Source: SFEL01 sp045603585 (GTDB lineage: Bacteria; Bacillota; Clostridia; Christensenellales; CAG-138). From it: 45,924 nt of DNA. The notes beneath the pieces were generated by a model, which saw only the letters and a program-made list of their open reading frames with translations, did not search any database and had not been told where the DNA came from. Below, in pieces: positions 32,005 through 40,537 of the stretch. Positions within the stretch are counted from its first letter, which is position 1, and each line of letters begins with the position of its first letter. The translations under genes and the position numbers were made by a program. The stretch lies in the NCBI GenBank assembly GCA_045603585.1, contig JAZUMK010000041.1, positions 1 to 45,924 on the forward strand, given 5' to 3'.

Positions 32005-33282
32005 TTATGCAAATGGGTCGGGGGTGGGGGTGTAGTAGGGTCTGTTGCCGGAGTAGTAGTAATAATTGCCGTCTGCTCCCTGATAGATGGTGGGGGTGCG
32101 GGGCGGCAGGGATGCGCCGGGCTTAAGCACCTTGGCTTCTTCCGCCTCCTCTGCGGAGAGGAATATAAACTGGTGAAGGGCAGCAGCGTTTGCGGTAATA
32201 TCCGCAAGTATAACGGACTTTCTGTCATACTTTGCAGATTCGTATGTTTCATCGGCGGGGATGCGGTAATACAGCATGCCGCCTATATCCATGCCCAGTA
32301 TATTTGTAGCGCAGTCTATAATGCGCTGATTGGACATATTGGTTTCCACAAAGGGCAGCACATCCTGAATAAGGGCCAGCTGCTTTGCTTTATCCAGCGA
32401 GCGGAATTTGGCGTATATGTTGTTCAGCAGCTTATACTGCCGCTCTGTGCGGGAAAAGTCGCTGTCTATCTTGCGTACACGGGCATAGCCCAGAGCCTGC
32501 TTGCCGGTGAGCTTAACGTTGCCTGCCTCTGCAAAGATAAAGCCGTCCCATGTATCCGCAATGCCCCTTTCTTTGTTGAGCCCTGCGATACAGTCGTTTG
32601 CGGCGCTTATTTCCTCGGCGGTCATCCTTACGGTTACGCCGCCCATTTCGTCCACTATGCTTTCAAACATGCTGAAATCCACCAGCACGTATTCCGAAAG
32701 ATTCAGGCTGAAGTTGCTGTTGAGGGTTTCAAACAGCAGCTCAAGGCCGCCCTTTACTGCGGCAGAGTTCAGCTTGCCATAGCCTTCGCCGGGGATATTC
32801 ACCAGCATATCTCTCATGATGGTGGTAAGCTTAAGGCTGCTGTGGACCGTGTCGATGGTGGCGATCATCATGGTATCGGTATTGGAATTGCCGGAGGAGG
32901 AGCGTCTGTCTGCACCGATGAGGAGAACGTGAATAAAACGGTCGTCGGTTTTGTTCTTCTGCATATTGGCAAAGGTGACGGGATCCAGCCATGTCTGCTC
33001 ATACAGCTCGCTCATGGGTATGGGTGTGGGAGCGGGTGTTGCGGAGGGCGCGGGGGTAGGGGAGGGTGTGGCAGGAGCGGGAGTGATGATGATATCCTCC
33101 TGATCCGCTTGGAATATGGGGGTGTTGCCCGGCCTGTTTATGTTGTTGAGCAGGCTCATGCCGAATATTATAACCGCTGCCACGGCGCAGAGAATCACCG
33201 CCAGCAGTATCCATATCAGCTTCCTGCTGCGGGAACTTTCCTGTATTTCTTCTGTTTCTTCTTCAAATCTTTCCTGTTCCAT
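32005..33282 (-). CDS. LytR-CpsA-Psr (LCP) family protein
   Basis: A 425-residue type II membrane protein expected to attach glycopolymers to peptidoglycan using undecaprenyl-pyrophosphate-linked precursors. It has a short acidic cytoplasmic N-terminus, one transmembrane helix (about 21-45) and a Pro/Thr/Ala-rich linker. The LCP domain (about 115-330) contains HVLLIGADRR, SNTDTMMIATID, TTIMRDMLVNIPG, LNSAAVKGG and a GKQALGYARVRK-type motif with catalytic arginines. A PTPDPFA tail ends it. The ATG at 33282 is preferred over a GTG two codons upstream. It has its own promoter and terminator. Confidence 0.93.
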   Translation of the reverse strand: MEQERFEEETEEIQESSRSRKLIWILLAVILCAVAAVIIFGMSLLNNINRPGNTPIFQADQEDIIITPAPATPSPTPAPSATPAPTPIPMSELYEQTWLDPVTFANMQKNKTDDRFIHVLLIGADRRSSSGNSNTDTMMIATIDTVHSSLKLTTIMRDMLVNIPGEGYGKLNSAAVKGGLELLFETLNSNFSLNLSEYVLVDFSMFESIVDEMGGVTVRMTAEEISAANDCIAGLNKERGIADTWDGFIFAEAGNVKLTGKQALGYARVRKIDSDFSRTERQYKLLNNIYAKFRSLDKAKQLALIQDVLPFVETNMSNQRIIDCATNILGMDIGGMLYYRIPADETYESAKYDRKSVILADITANAAALHQFIFLSAEEAEEAKVLKPGASLPPRTPTIYQGADGNYYYYSGNRPYYTPTPDPFA

Positions 33283-33326
33283 GGGCACCTCTGCTGTGGG
33301 GTATAGTGTAGCATTACAGCAGCATG

Positions 33327-33355
33327 ATTATACTACTTTCGTGGGTATATGGCAA
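33327..33355 (-). promoter_or_regulatory. Promoter of the LCP gene
   Basis: On the minus strand TTGCCA (33350-33355), a 17-base spacer and TATAAT (33327-33332), about 45 bases from the start codon. Confidence 0.7.
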
Positions 33356-33366
33356 ATCAGGCCCTA

Positions 33367-33395
33367 TTGCTAACGGAGAAAAGATGGGGTATATT
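33367..33395 (+). promoter_or_regulatory. Promoter for the methyltransferase-metzincin operon
   Basis: TTGCTA (33367-33372), a 17-base spacer and TATATT (33390-33395). A second TATAAT overlaps at 33395-33400 but would need a 22-base spacer. The leader is about 20 nt. Confidence 0.5.
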
Positions 33396-33422
33396 ATAAT
33401 AAAATGATAACATAGGTGTATT

Positions 33423-34157
33423 ATGCAGATGTATGGGAATTTTGCGGGGCTGTATGACCCCCTCATGAAGGATGTGGACTACGACAGATGGGCGGAGTAT
33501 GTTGCCTCCTTTCTGCCGGAGGGCAGCCTGCGCATTGCGGACTGCGCCTGCGGCACAGGGGAGATAACCCTGCGCCTTGCAAAGCGCGGCCATATCCTTA
33601 CCGGTGTGGATATATCCGAGGATATGCTGAGGGTAGCCTCGGAAAAGGCCAGAAAAGCCGCCATGAAGATACCCTTCATCTGCCAGAATATGGCGAAGCT
33701 TACCTTGCACCGTCCACAGGACGTTATAGTATGCGCCTGCGACGGAGTGAACTATCTGGACAGCCTTGAGGATGCGGAGGAATTCTTTGCCGCGGCATAC
33801 GCTGCCCTTAAGCCCAAAGGGCTGCTGCTGTTTGACGTATCCTCAAAGTACAAGCTGGAAAAGGTGCTGGACTGCAATACCTTTGCCGAGGATGACGGCG
33901 AGAGGGCCTACATATGGAAAAACTGCTATGATCCCGAAAGCAGGCTTGTTTCAATGGAATTGAGCTTCTATGAAAAGCAGGGAGATATGTATCGACGCTT
34001 TGAGGAAAAGCACATTCAGCGCGCCCATGAGGAGGAAGAGCTTATCGCCGCAATGGAAAGAGCGGGCTTTGATGCCCACGGCTATGGCTTCCTTACAAAG
34101 GAAGCGCCCAAGGCTGATGACCTTCGCATACAGTTTATAGGGAGGAAAAAAGCGTGA
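33423..34157 (+). CDS. Class I SAM-dependent methyltransferase
   Basis: A 244-residue soluble methyltransferase of the YjhP/UbiE-like group. YGNFAGLYDPLMKDVDYDRWAEY at the N-terminus (seen across about 4-26) is typical of Firmicutes 'class I SAM-dependent methyltransferase' proteins. Motif I is IADCACGTGEITLRL (about 38-52), followed by GVDISEDML and CACDGVNYL. A second ATG two codons in is an equally good start. It is distinct from the other methyltransferase at 23.9 kb, sharing only the general fold. Its stop overlaps the GTG start of the metzincin-like gene. Acceptor unknown. Confidence 0.9.
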   Translation: MQMYGNFAGLYDPLMKDVDYDRWAEYVASFLPEGSLRIADCACGTGEITLRLAKRGHILTGVDISEDMLRVASEKARKAAMKIPFICQNMAKLTLHRPQDVIVCACDGVNYLDSLEDAEEFFAAAYAALKPKGLLLFDVSSKYKLEKVLDCNTFAEDDGERAYIWKNCYDPESRLVSMELSFYEKQGDMYRRFEEKHIQRAHEEEELIAAMERAGFDAHGYGFLTKEAPKADDLRIQFIGRKKA

Positions 34158-34765
34158 AGCCCCTCAGGCTGTACATGGAAGGGGATGAGGTGATATGCGC
34201 CTTTACCCTGCATATAGACATTCGCGCAGGAGAGCCTGAGCTTATGGCAAACGTTATAAGCAGGGGCTTAAGCCGCATGGAGGGGGAATACCAGACTGAG
34301 AATGGGCCTGTAAAAATAGGCGTGCGGGTGGAGTATACCGACGAGTTTTCATTTGATGCGGTGAATGTACGGGTGGAGGACAAAACCCCTGTGATCCGCA
34401 AATGGTACAGCCCTAAGATGAACGTCAGCCGGGCATATTTCGGCGCAAGGCGAAAGGGATTGCTGAAGTTTATGCGATATCTGTGGAAGATGCCGGATGT
34501 GTTCATCAATATTGCCGGCAGGGATATGGAGCACCCGCGCAATCAGGCGATACTGGCCTGCATAGTGCAGCATGAATTCGGCCATGTGCTGGGCTTTCGG
34601 GATAAATACAAATACAAAAACCATAAATTCATAAAAAGCAAAAGTACTGTGCCGGACAGGGATATAATGTATCGCATAGGCGACGGTCAGGGATTTATGG
34701 ATTATCACATTAAAAGATTGAGAGAATGCGCCAAAAAGGAAAAACTTCCCTTCAGAGGCGTATAA
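34154..34765 (+). CDS. Cytoplasmic metzincin-like zinc protease
   Basis: A 203-residue protein with no signal peptide or membrane segment. The zinc motif HEFGHVLGFRD (140-150) fits HExxHxxGxxD, with His140, His144 and Asp150 as ligands and Glu141 as base. DIMY (170-173) has the position of a metzincin Met-turn (Met172). The D-type third ligand is also seen in snapalysin-type (M7) enzymes, which are secreted. It starts at a GTG whose TGA-overlapping context (GTGA) couples it to the methyltransferase; GGGAGGA is the ribosome binding site. It lies directly before hslO. Substrate unknown; protease activity is predicted, not shown. Confidence 0.8.
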   Translation: MKPLRLYMEGDEVICAFTLHIDIRAGEPELMANVISRGLSRMEGEYQTENGPVKIGVRVEYTDEFSFDAVNVRVEDKTPVIRKWYSPKMNVSRAYFGARRKGLLKFMRYLWKMPDVFINIAGRDMEHPRNQAILACIVQHEFGHVLGFRDKYKYKNHKFIKSKSTVPDRDIMYRIGDGQGFMDYHIKRLRECAKKEKLPFRGV

Positions 34766-34778
34766 AACGGAGGATGCA

Positions 34779-35666
34779 ATGGATAAATTGGTAAGAGCGC
34801 TGATGGCGGAGGATACTGTAAAGCTCATCGCCATCTCCGGAAAAGAAATATGTGAAAAGGCAAGGGAGCTTCACGGCCTTTCCAGGGTATGCACTGCAGC
34901 CCTGGGCAGAACTCTGCTTGTTACGGATATGATGGGCGCCCAGCTTAAGGGGGAGGATCACAAGCTGACCGCCATAGTAAAGGGCGGCGGCCCCGCCGGC
35001 AATATAGTATGCACTGCGGATAATCAGGGTCACGTTAAGGGCTATATCGAAGTGCCGGACCTTGAGCTGCCCCTTGGCCCGGATGGCAAGCTGGATGTTT
35101 CCATGGCGGTGGGCTGGTTCGGCGACCTTACCGTTGTGCGGGATCTTGGCATGAAGGAGCCCTACGTGGGCAAGTGCGATGTGGTATCCGGCGAAATTGC
35201 AGAGGATTTTGCCCAGTATTTCACCCTCAGCGAGCAGCAGCCCTCAATGGTATACCTTGGAGTGCGTGTTGACCCCCATGACGGCCATGTGCTGTCCGGC
35301 GGCGGCCTTATCGTTCAGCCTCTGCCCCATTGCCCCGATGAGGTAATAGATACCCTCACCGAAAAGGCGGCCATGGTAAAGATGCTGGCCGGCATGCTGG
35401 AGGAGGGCATTGAGCTTGAGGATGCTCTCCGCAGGATATTTGACGGCATAGATATCCGCTTCACCGAAAGCCTTACCCCCGAATTCCGCTGCGACTGCAG
35501 CAGGGAGCGCCTTGAGAGAGTGCTTATATCTCTTGGCCGCGAGGAGCTTAAGGACATGATGGAAAAGGAAAAGGGCGCAGAACTGACCTGCCATTTCTGC
35601 AATAAAACATACAGCTTCAGCGAAGAACAGCTGGGGAATCTTTTGAGGGAGGCCGACAGGGCGTAA
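34779..35666 (+). CDS. hslO: Redox-regulated chaperone Hsp33
   Basis: A 295-residue cytoplasmic holdase chaperone activated by oxidative unfolding. The N-terminal domain shows TAALGRTLLVTDMMG and the GYIEVPDLELP segment. The C-terminal zinc/redox switch has CDC (Cys238, Cys240) and CHFC (Cys271, Cys274), so the complete CxC/CxxC set is intact. An AACGGAGGA ribosome binding site precedes the ATG. It lies 13 bases after the metzincin-like gene and 8 bases before the TPR gene, so it is inside an operon. Confidence 0.96.
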   Translation: MDKLVRALMAEDTVKLIAISGKEICEKARELHGLSRVCTAALGRTLLVTDMMGAQLKGEDHKLTAIVKGGGPAGNIVCTADNQGHVKGYIEVPDLELPLGPDGKLDVSMAVGWFGDLTVVRDLGMKEPYVGKCDVVSGEIAEDFAQYFTLSEQQPSMVYLGVRVDPHDGHVLSGGGLIVQPLPHCPDEVIDTLTEKAAMVKMLAGMLEEGIELEDALRRIFDGIDIRFTESLTPEFRCDCSRERLERVLISLGREELKDMMEKEKGAELTCHFCNKTYSFSEEQLGNLLREADRA

Positions 35667-35674
35667 ATAGCGAA

Positions 35675-37375
35675 ATGACCCATAAACTCAGAGCCGCAAA
35701 GGGAGGCAAGGTACTCTCCTTCCAGCAGAACGGAGATTTTTACCTGCGCAGCGGCATGGCAAAACTGGATAAAAACGATCTGCTTGGCGCAATGGCAAGC
35801 TACCGTACCGCATTGGATAAGGATCCGGAAAATCCCGAAATAATCCTTGCAATAGCCGAAATACTTACCTCCATGCAGCGCTATGACGAATCCAACAGGC
35901 TGCTTATGTCCCGCTTTGCGGTGGGAGAGAGGCCTGCGGAGGCGTTTTTTGGCATGGGCTGCAATTTTATGGCGCAGCGGGAATACAATCAGGCCCGCAT
36001 GAGCTTTGATTATTATCTTGATATGGAGCCGGATGGGGAGTTTGCCTATTCCGCATACGAAATGGCGGAATCCATAGACAACGGCAGCGCCCAGACATTT
36101 GGCGGAGAACCGGATAAGGCACAGGAAGCCGCAGAGATCGCCCGCCGCATGATGGAGCGGGAGGATTTTGCGGGGGCAATAGCTGCCCTCGAAAAGCTTA
36201 TTGAGGAACAGCCCGAGCTCACCACTCCCCGCAATCACCTTGCCCTTGCTTATTACTGCGTGCATGATTACGACAAGGCGACCGAGCAGGTGGGGCAGGT
36301 TTTGAGAAGAGATCCATCCAATATACAGGCTCACTGCAACCTTGCGGTATTTATGCGGGGCGCAAAGGATGACCTTGGCCTGAGGCGGCAGGTGGATTAC
36401 CTTAAATCCCTCAATACCGATGATATTGACGATATGAACCATATAGGCGTCACCCTTATGGAGGTAAGGGAGTTTGAGGCGGCTATACCAATATTTAAAA
36501 AAATACAGCAATCCCGCCCATATGAGGCGGGGGTGCTGCACAGATTGGCCCTGTGCCATTACAATACAGGCGATTATCCCGCCGCAGTAAAGCTTTACGA
36601 TAAGCTGATGCAGATAGATAATCAGGACAGCATCGCCGCATATTACTGTACCCTTTGCCGCAAGGCCCAGAGGGAGGAAACAAAGCCCGTAAGCCTTGTG
36701 CTGAATTATCAGGTGCCTCCTGAAGAGGTGGTGCAGCGGATACGCCGCATAAATGAATTTATCCACATGCCCAGGGAAGAACTGGAAAAGCATTGGTACA
36801 GGGGCAGCGAGCTGCAGATACTTTCAAAATGGGTGCTTACTCTGCCGGATATAACCACAAACAGGGCGATACTCAGCTTTATCGCGACCTTTAAGGATAA
36901 AGCCGCCGAGGAAATAATCCGTGACTTTGCCCTTCAGAGGGAACACGGCACCGAGATAAAGCGCATCGCCTTTGCTCTGCTTAAGAATATGGGGGCAAAG
37001 GAGCCCTATCTCAGCTATGTGAACGGCGAGCTTATGGAAAGCCGCGTCAGCCTTGTGCCTGTACTGCCCGAGGGCACACCAAAGGCATACGGAGACATAC
37101 TGGAAACCTGCCTCAGCTTTATGCGGGGAAACAGGGATAACGATTGCATGTCTGCCGCGGTAAAGATATGGACTGCATACGTGGAGGGACTTTCCGGCTA
37201 CCGCCCCCTGTCAAAGGGACAGGTGCTGGGACTTTCCGCCGCAATAGAATACGTTGCCTGCCACAGGCATGGCGTTGAGGTCACAAAGTGGGAACTGTGC
37301 AGCAAGTACGGCATATCCTTGGCACGCTTCAATAACGCATTGGCAAAGCTTGGCAGGCAGGAGGAGGAAAAATGA
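35675..37375 (+). CDS. Tetratricopeptide-repeat protein
   Basis: A 566-residue cytoplasmic protein. Several TPR helices can be seen, for example at about 25-95 (ALDKDPENPEIILAIAEIL), 160-240 (FAGAIAALEKLIEEQPEL, YDKATEQVGQVLRRDPSNIQAHCNLAV) and 270-330 (FEAAIPIFKKIQQSRPYEAG, AVKLYDKLMQ). The last about 200 residues are helical without TPR consensus and unassigned. Its start is 8 bases after hslO and its stop overlaps the THUMP methyltransferase start (ATGA), so it is firmly in the operon. Probably a protein-interaction scaffold; the partner is unknown. Confidence 0.85.
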   Translation: MTHKLRAAKGGKVLSFQQNGDFYLRSGMAKLDKNDLLGAMASYRTALDKDPENPEIILAIAEILTSMQRYDESNRLLMSRFAVGERPAEAFFGMGCNFMAQREYNQARMSFDYYLDMEPDGEFAYSAYEMAESIDNGSAQTFGGEPDKAQEAAEIARRMMEREDFAGAIAALEKLIEEQPELTTPRNHLALAYYCVHDYDKATEQVGQVLRRDPSNIQAHCNLAVFMRGAKDDLGLRRQVDYLKSLNTDDIDDMNHIGVTLMEVREFEAAIPIFKKIQQSRPYEAGVLHRLALCHYNTGDYPAAVKLYDKLMQIDNQDSIAAYYCTLCRKAQREETKPVSLVLNYQVPPEEVVQRIRRINEFIHMPREELEKHWYRGSELQILSKWVLTLPDITTNRAILSFIATFKDKAAEEIIRDFALQREHGTEIKRIAFALLKNMGAKEPYLSYVNGELMESRVSLVPVLPEGTPKAYGDILETCLSFMRGNRDNDCMSAAVKIWTAYVEGLSGYRPLSKGQVLGLSAAIEYVACHRHGVEVTKWELCSKYGISLARFNNALAKLGRQEEEK

Positions 37376-38484
37376 GGTTTATAGCTACCTGCAAAATGGG
37401 CCTTGAGAGCGTGGTTTCCCTCGAGCTCAAGTGGCTGGGCATAGAGGTTGAAAAGGTAGAGGATGCCCGCGTCATCTTTACCGGCGGCTATGAGGATATG
37501 GCGAGAGCCTGCCTGTGGCTGAGAGCTGCAGAGCGCGTGCTGATGGAGGTATCCTCCTTTGAAGCGCGCACCTTTGAGGAGCTTTTTCAGGGTGTTAAGG
37601 CCATATGCTGGAAGGATTATCTCAAGCGGGATTCCTTTATACACGTAAACGGCAAGAGCGCAAAAAGCACCCTTTTCAGCGTATCCGATTGCCAGAGGAT
37701 AACCAAAAAGGCCATCGTTGAAAACCTCAAGGAAGCATATAAGACCACCCTGCCCGAAACAGGCGGCGAGGTGATAATCGAAATAGGCATCCTCAGGGAT
37801 GTTGTTACCGTGGCGCTGGATTGCTGCGGCGCTGGCCTTTCCCGCCGCGGATACCGCACATATAATGTGGCGGCGCCCATTGCGGAAAGCCTTGGCGCAG
37901 GCATACTGCTGCTTTCCCGCTATAAGGGGGACAGGCCCCTTATCGATCCCATGTGCGGCAGCGGAACCATGCCCATCGAAGCCGCAATGATAGCGAAAAA
38001 CATTGCTCCCGGCCTCAATCGCCCCTTTGCGGGAGAACAGTGGGATTTTGCAAGCGGCAAAAGGATATTTGACAGCGCAAGGTCAGATGCAAGGGACAGC
38101 ATACTGGACGTAAAGCCCGAGATACTGGGCAGCGATATAGACGAGCGCAGCATTGACCTTTGCAAAAAGCACGCCAAGAAGGCGGGCATAATGGTAAACT
38201 GGGCGGTGCGTCCCCTGAAGGAGCTTTCCACCGATGCATCCGACGGCCTTATCGTATGCAATCCCCCATACGGCGAGCGCATGATGGAAAAGCGGGAGGC
38301 GGAGAACCTCTATCGCCAGATGCGGGAAAAGTTTGACGCACTGGATAACTGGCAGGTAAGCGTCATTACCGCATACCGCGATTTTGAAAAGGTATACGGC
38401 AAGCATGCGGACAAGCGCCGCAAGCTCAGCAACGGCGGTATGACCTGCACCCTGTTCCAGTATTTCCGCGAAAGAAAAATCTAA
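37372..38484 (+). CDS. THUMP-domain 23S rRNA methyltransferase (YpsC/RlmL-like)
   Basis: A 370-residue RNA methyltransferase. The N-terminal THUMP domain (about 1-155) is followed by a Rossmann-like catalytic domain with motif I DPMCGSGTMPIEAA (about 192-205) and motif IV NPPYGER (about 297-303), the N-P-P-Y that marks base N-methyltransferases. Length and order match YpsC/RlmL-N, which makes m2G2445 in E. coli 23S rRNA, so that is the likely target by homology. It is translationally coupled to the TPR gene by an ATGA overlap. The tRNA promoter lies just downstream. Confidence 0.92.
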   Translation: MRFIATCKMGLESVVSLELKWLGIEVEKVEDARVIFTGGYEDMARACLWLRAAERVLMEVSSFEARTFEELFQGVKAICWKDYLKRDSFIHVNGKSAKSTLFSVSDCQRITKKAIVENLKEAYKTTLPETGGEVIIEIGILRDVVTVALDCCGAGLSRRGYRTYNVAAPIAESLGAGILLLSRYKGDRPLIDPMCGSGTMPIEAAMIAKNIAPGLNRPFAGEQWDFASGKRIFDSARSDARDSILDVKPEILGSDIDERSIDLCKKHAKKAGIMVNWAVRPLKELSTDASDGLIVCNPPYGERMMEKREAENLYRQMREKFDALDNWQVSVITAYRDFEKVYGKHADKRRKLSNGGMTCTLFQYFRERKI

Positions 38485-38492
38485 AAAAACAC

Positions 38493-38521
38493 TTTACAAA
38501 CACCGAGCCATGTACTATAAT
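38493..38521 (+). promoter_or_regulatory. Promoter of tRNA-Ala
   Basis: TTTACA (38493-38498), a 17-base spacer and a perfect TATAAT (38516-38521), about 20 bases before the tRNA. Confidence 0.75.
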
Positions 38522-38541
38522 AATACCGTTGCGAAAAGCAC

Positions 38542-38617
38542 GGGGCATTAGCTCAGTTGGTAGAGTGCCACACTGGCAGTGTGGATGTCAGCGGTTCGAG
38601 TCCGCTATGCTCCACCA
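38542..38617 (+). tRNA. tRNA-Ala, anticodon GGC
   Basis: A 76-base cloverleaf with encoded CCA (615-617). Acceptor GGGGCAT pairs with ATGCTCC and contains the alanine identity pair G3.U70. The D-arm is GCTCAGTTGG, the anticodon stem-loop is CCACA-CTGGCAG-TGTGG (anticodon GGC), and the T-arm carries GTTCGAGTC. It is a single gene with its own promoter and terminator. Confidence 0.97.
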
Positions 38618-38626
38618 TAAACAAAA

Positions 38627-38650
38627 CAGCATCCTAAGGGTGCTGTTTTT
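38627..38650 (+). terminator. Terminator of tRNA-Ala
   Basis: An 8-bp stem (38627-38634 with 38638-38645, one G.U) around TAA, extended by A-T pairs and followed by five T's. Confidence 0.85.
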
Positions 38651-38672
38651 GTTTATGCAAATCCAGCATACA

Positions 38673-38709
38673 AAAAGCGCCATGGCTGTAATTAAGCCGC
38701 GGCGCTTTT
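38673..38709 (-). terminator. Terminator of the M23 lipoprotein gene
   Basis: Arms AAAAGCGCC (38673-38681) and GGCGCTTTT (38701-38709) with an inner GGCT/AGCC stem. The minus strand ends in a T-run just after the stop codon at 38714. Confidence 0.8.
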
Positions 38710-38713
38710 GATT

Positions 38714-39808
38714 TTACGGTTCAATTTCTTTCAGATAAGGATACGGATTGATGTACAGTCCATCCGGCGCAACTATTGTAAGATGCAGATGGTCCAGGTC
38801 GCTGTTGCCGGTGTTGCCCACGTGACCGATGAGGTCGCCTGCTTTAACGGTATCCCCAACCTGCAGAAAGTCGGTCTGGCGGATCATGTGATAATAGTGA
38901 AATTCGTAGCCGTATTCATCCGTAACTATCACGGCATAGCCTGTGCCGTCGCTGTAGCCGATATAGGTGACGATGCCGTCTGTGCAGCTGTACAGCTCCG
39001 CATCGGCGGGGGCCCATATGTCTGTGCCGGTGTGCTTGCGTATGCCGCCTGCCCGGTCGGCGTACCACGTTTTGCGCAGGCGGGTATGCTCGCCCAGTGG
39101 CCAAACAATTCCGCTTGCAAGGTTGCCTTCCGCAGGGGGCTGAATGTATTCGTCATATTCCCTTGCGTTTTCATCGAATACCGTGAGGGCGTAGGAATAG
39201 GAAAAGCTTCGGCTCATAATGCGCTGAGGGTCGTTATCCGGCAGGGCAAGGGCCTCCTTGTATGGCAGGGGGCTGAGGGATGCGGTCACCTCATAGCTGC
39301 CGTCAGGCTGCTGCTGCGCCTGAGAGGTAAGGGACATGGCGGCCTTTATGTATTCTGCGGCCTGTTCCGGGCTGCTGCTTGATAGCAGCAGGCTGAAGAC
39401 GAGCTGCCATGATGGGGCATCCATCTGAGCGGCAAAGGTAAATGTGGGAGCCATGGGGTGGGCGGCAAGCTGATCCACCGCGCTGTCCAGTGTAAGCTTG
39501 AGCTGTGCCGCAACATCCTCTGCCATAACAGGCAGCCATGCCCGGTCTTCATCCGTGGTGCCGAATATCTGCCAGCGTTCCTCCGCCGCAAACATATTTT
39601 CGGGAAGGTGATCCGCAATGATGGGGGCATCGGCCTGTTCCCAAAGCGTATGCAGCTGTGCGCAGAGTGCATCGCCGTCCAGTACTGCGGGCGTTGGCTC
39701 CGGAGTGGGGGAAGGTATGGGAGTGGGCTCAGGTGTGGTCTGCATCGGCGTACAGCCGCCGGCAAGCAGAATAAGGGTCAGCAGGAGCGGGATAAGTTTT
39801 ATGGTCAT
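38714..39808 (-). CDS. M23 (LytM-type) peptidase lipoprotein
   Basis: A 364-residue lipoprotein (LLAGGC, Cys near residue 19) with a Pro/Thr-rich linker and a central unassigned domain of about 200 residues. The C-terminal M23 domain has the HxxxD zinc motif in KHTGTDIWAP (about 255-264), the conserved YHM and the catalytic/metal motif HLHL (about 343-346) after VGNTGNSDLD. It is predicted to cut peptidoglycan stem peptides at the outer membrane surface of the cell (cell-wall side of the cytoplasmic membrane). An AAGGAA ribosome binding site supports the start. It lies 28 bases downstream of an unknown lipoprotein gene. Confidence 0.9.
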   Translation of the reverse strand: MTIKLIPLLLTLILLAGGCTPMQTTPEPTPIPSPTPEPTPAVLDGDALCAQLHTLWEQADAPIIADHLPENMFAAEERWQIFGTTDEDRAWLPVMAEDVAAQLKLTLDSAVDQLAAHPMAPTFTFAAQMDAPSWQLVFSLLLSSSSPEQAAEYIKAAMSLTSQAQQQPDGSYEVTASLSPLPYKEALALPDNDPQRIMSRSFSYSYALTVFDENAREYDEYIQPPAEGNLASGIVWPLGEHTRLRKTWYADRAGGIRKHTGTDIWAPADAELYSCTDGIVTYIGYSDGTGYAVIVTDEYGYEFHYYHMIRQTDFLQVGDTVKAGDLIGHVGNTGNSDLDHLHLTIVAPDGLYINPYPYLKEIEP

Positions 39809-39836
39809 GAGATATTCCTTTTTCTATATTTGTTTT

Positions 39837-40490
39837 TTACTGGGGATCGTATGGGTTTAAAGAGCCGCTGTGAGGATCAAACCTGAAGAAAATACGCTGC
39901 TCCATATCTGCTTCGGAGATCGTGCTCATATACAGCTTATCGCCAATGAGAAGCGGCAGGAAATCAGGATCATTATACAACTCAGCGGGGAACATATTTT
40001 CCCACCCTGCGGCTCTGTACAGGCCGCCTGTGAATTCTTCAGGTCCTGCGGCCATATCTATGGCGTTGATAAATAAAAATTCTGTATCGCCGGAAGGTAA
40101 CTTAAGAATGCTGTAGTCAATGCTGTCTGCGGTTACGGAAAATGCGGAGGATTCCAGTCTGCTCAAATCTTTATCCATTACGGCAAAAACCTTTAGCGAA
40201 TCTCCCATATCTGCCATTTCAGCAGCTGTTTCGGCGTTGGTTACCTCCACCACAACAAGGGCGGTATTTTCGGAATCGATAAAATTGCCAAAGTGAACCG
40301 ATGCTATGCCCATATCGTCTTCCGACAGGCCGTACATTTGGCAGAGGGACATAAGTTCAGCATCAGCATTTTTATAGATAAGGCGAACAGCATCGTTTGG
40401 CGAAGGAGAGGTACAGCCGATGCATAGCGACGCTGTGCATATAAGAGTACACAGCATGAGAATTTTGTTTTTTATTATATTGATTTTCAC
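39837..40490 (-). CDS. Unknown lipoprotein
   Basis: A 217-residue protein I do not recognise. Its N-terminus has a hydrophobic signal ending SLCIGC, a slightly atypical lipobox. The rest is a mixed alpha/beta region with DSENTALVVVEVTNAETAAEMADMG and a hydrophilic C-terminus without repeats. The natural start is probably the GTG at 40490: AGAGGAGAA lies correctly before it, whereas the in-frame upstream extension overlaps a terminator. It is 28 bases upstream of the M23 lipoprotein gene and probably co-transcribed. No promoter is visible between it and the tetR terminator. Confidence 0.7.
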   Translation of the reverse strand: MKINIIKNKILMLCTLICTASLCIGCTSPSPNDAVRLIYKNADAELMSLCQMYGLSEDDMGIASVHFGNFIDSENTALVVVEVTNAETAAEMADMGDSLKVFAVMDKDLSRLESSAFSVTADSIDYSILKLPSGDTEFLFINAIDMAAGPEEFTGGLYRAAGWENMFPAELYNDPDFLPLLIGDKLYMSTISEADMEQRIFFRFDPHSGSLNPYDPQ

Positions 40491-40511
40491 AGCATTCTCC
40501 TCTATGCAAAA

Positions 40512-40528
40512 AGGCCGCATAGCGGCCT
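40512..40528 (-). terminator. Terminator between tetR and the lipoprotein gene
   Basis: A 7-bp stem (40512-40518 with 40522-40528) around a 3-base loop. On the minus strand it is followed by TTTTTG and, only a few bases later, by the ribosome binding site of the next gene. This position suggests partial termination or an attenuator. Confidence 0.7.
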
Positions 40529-40537
40529 GAAGTGATT

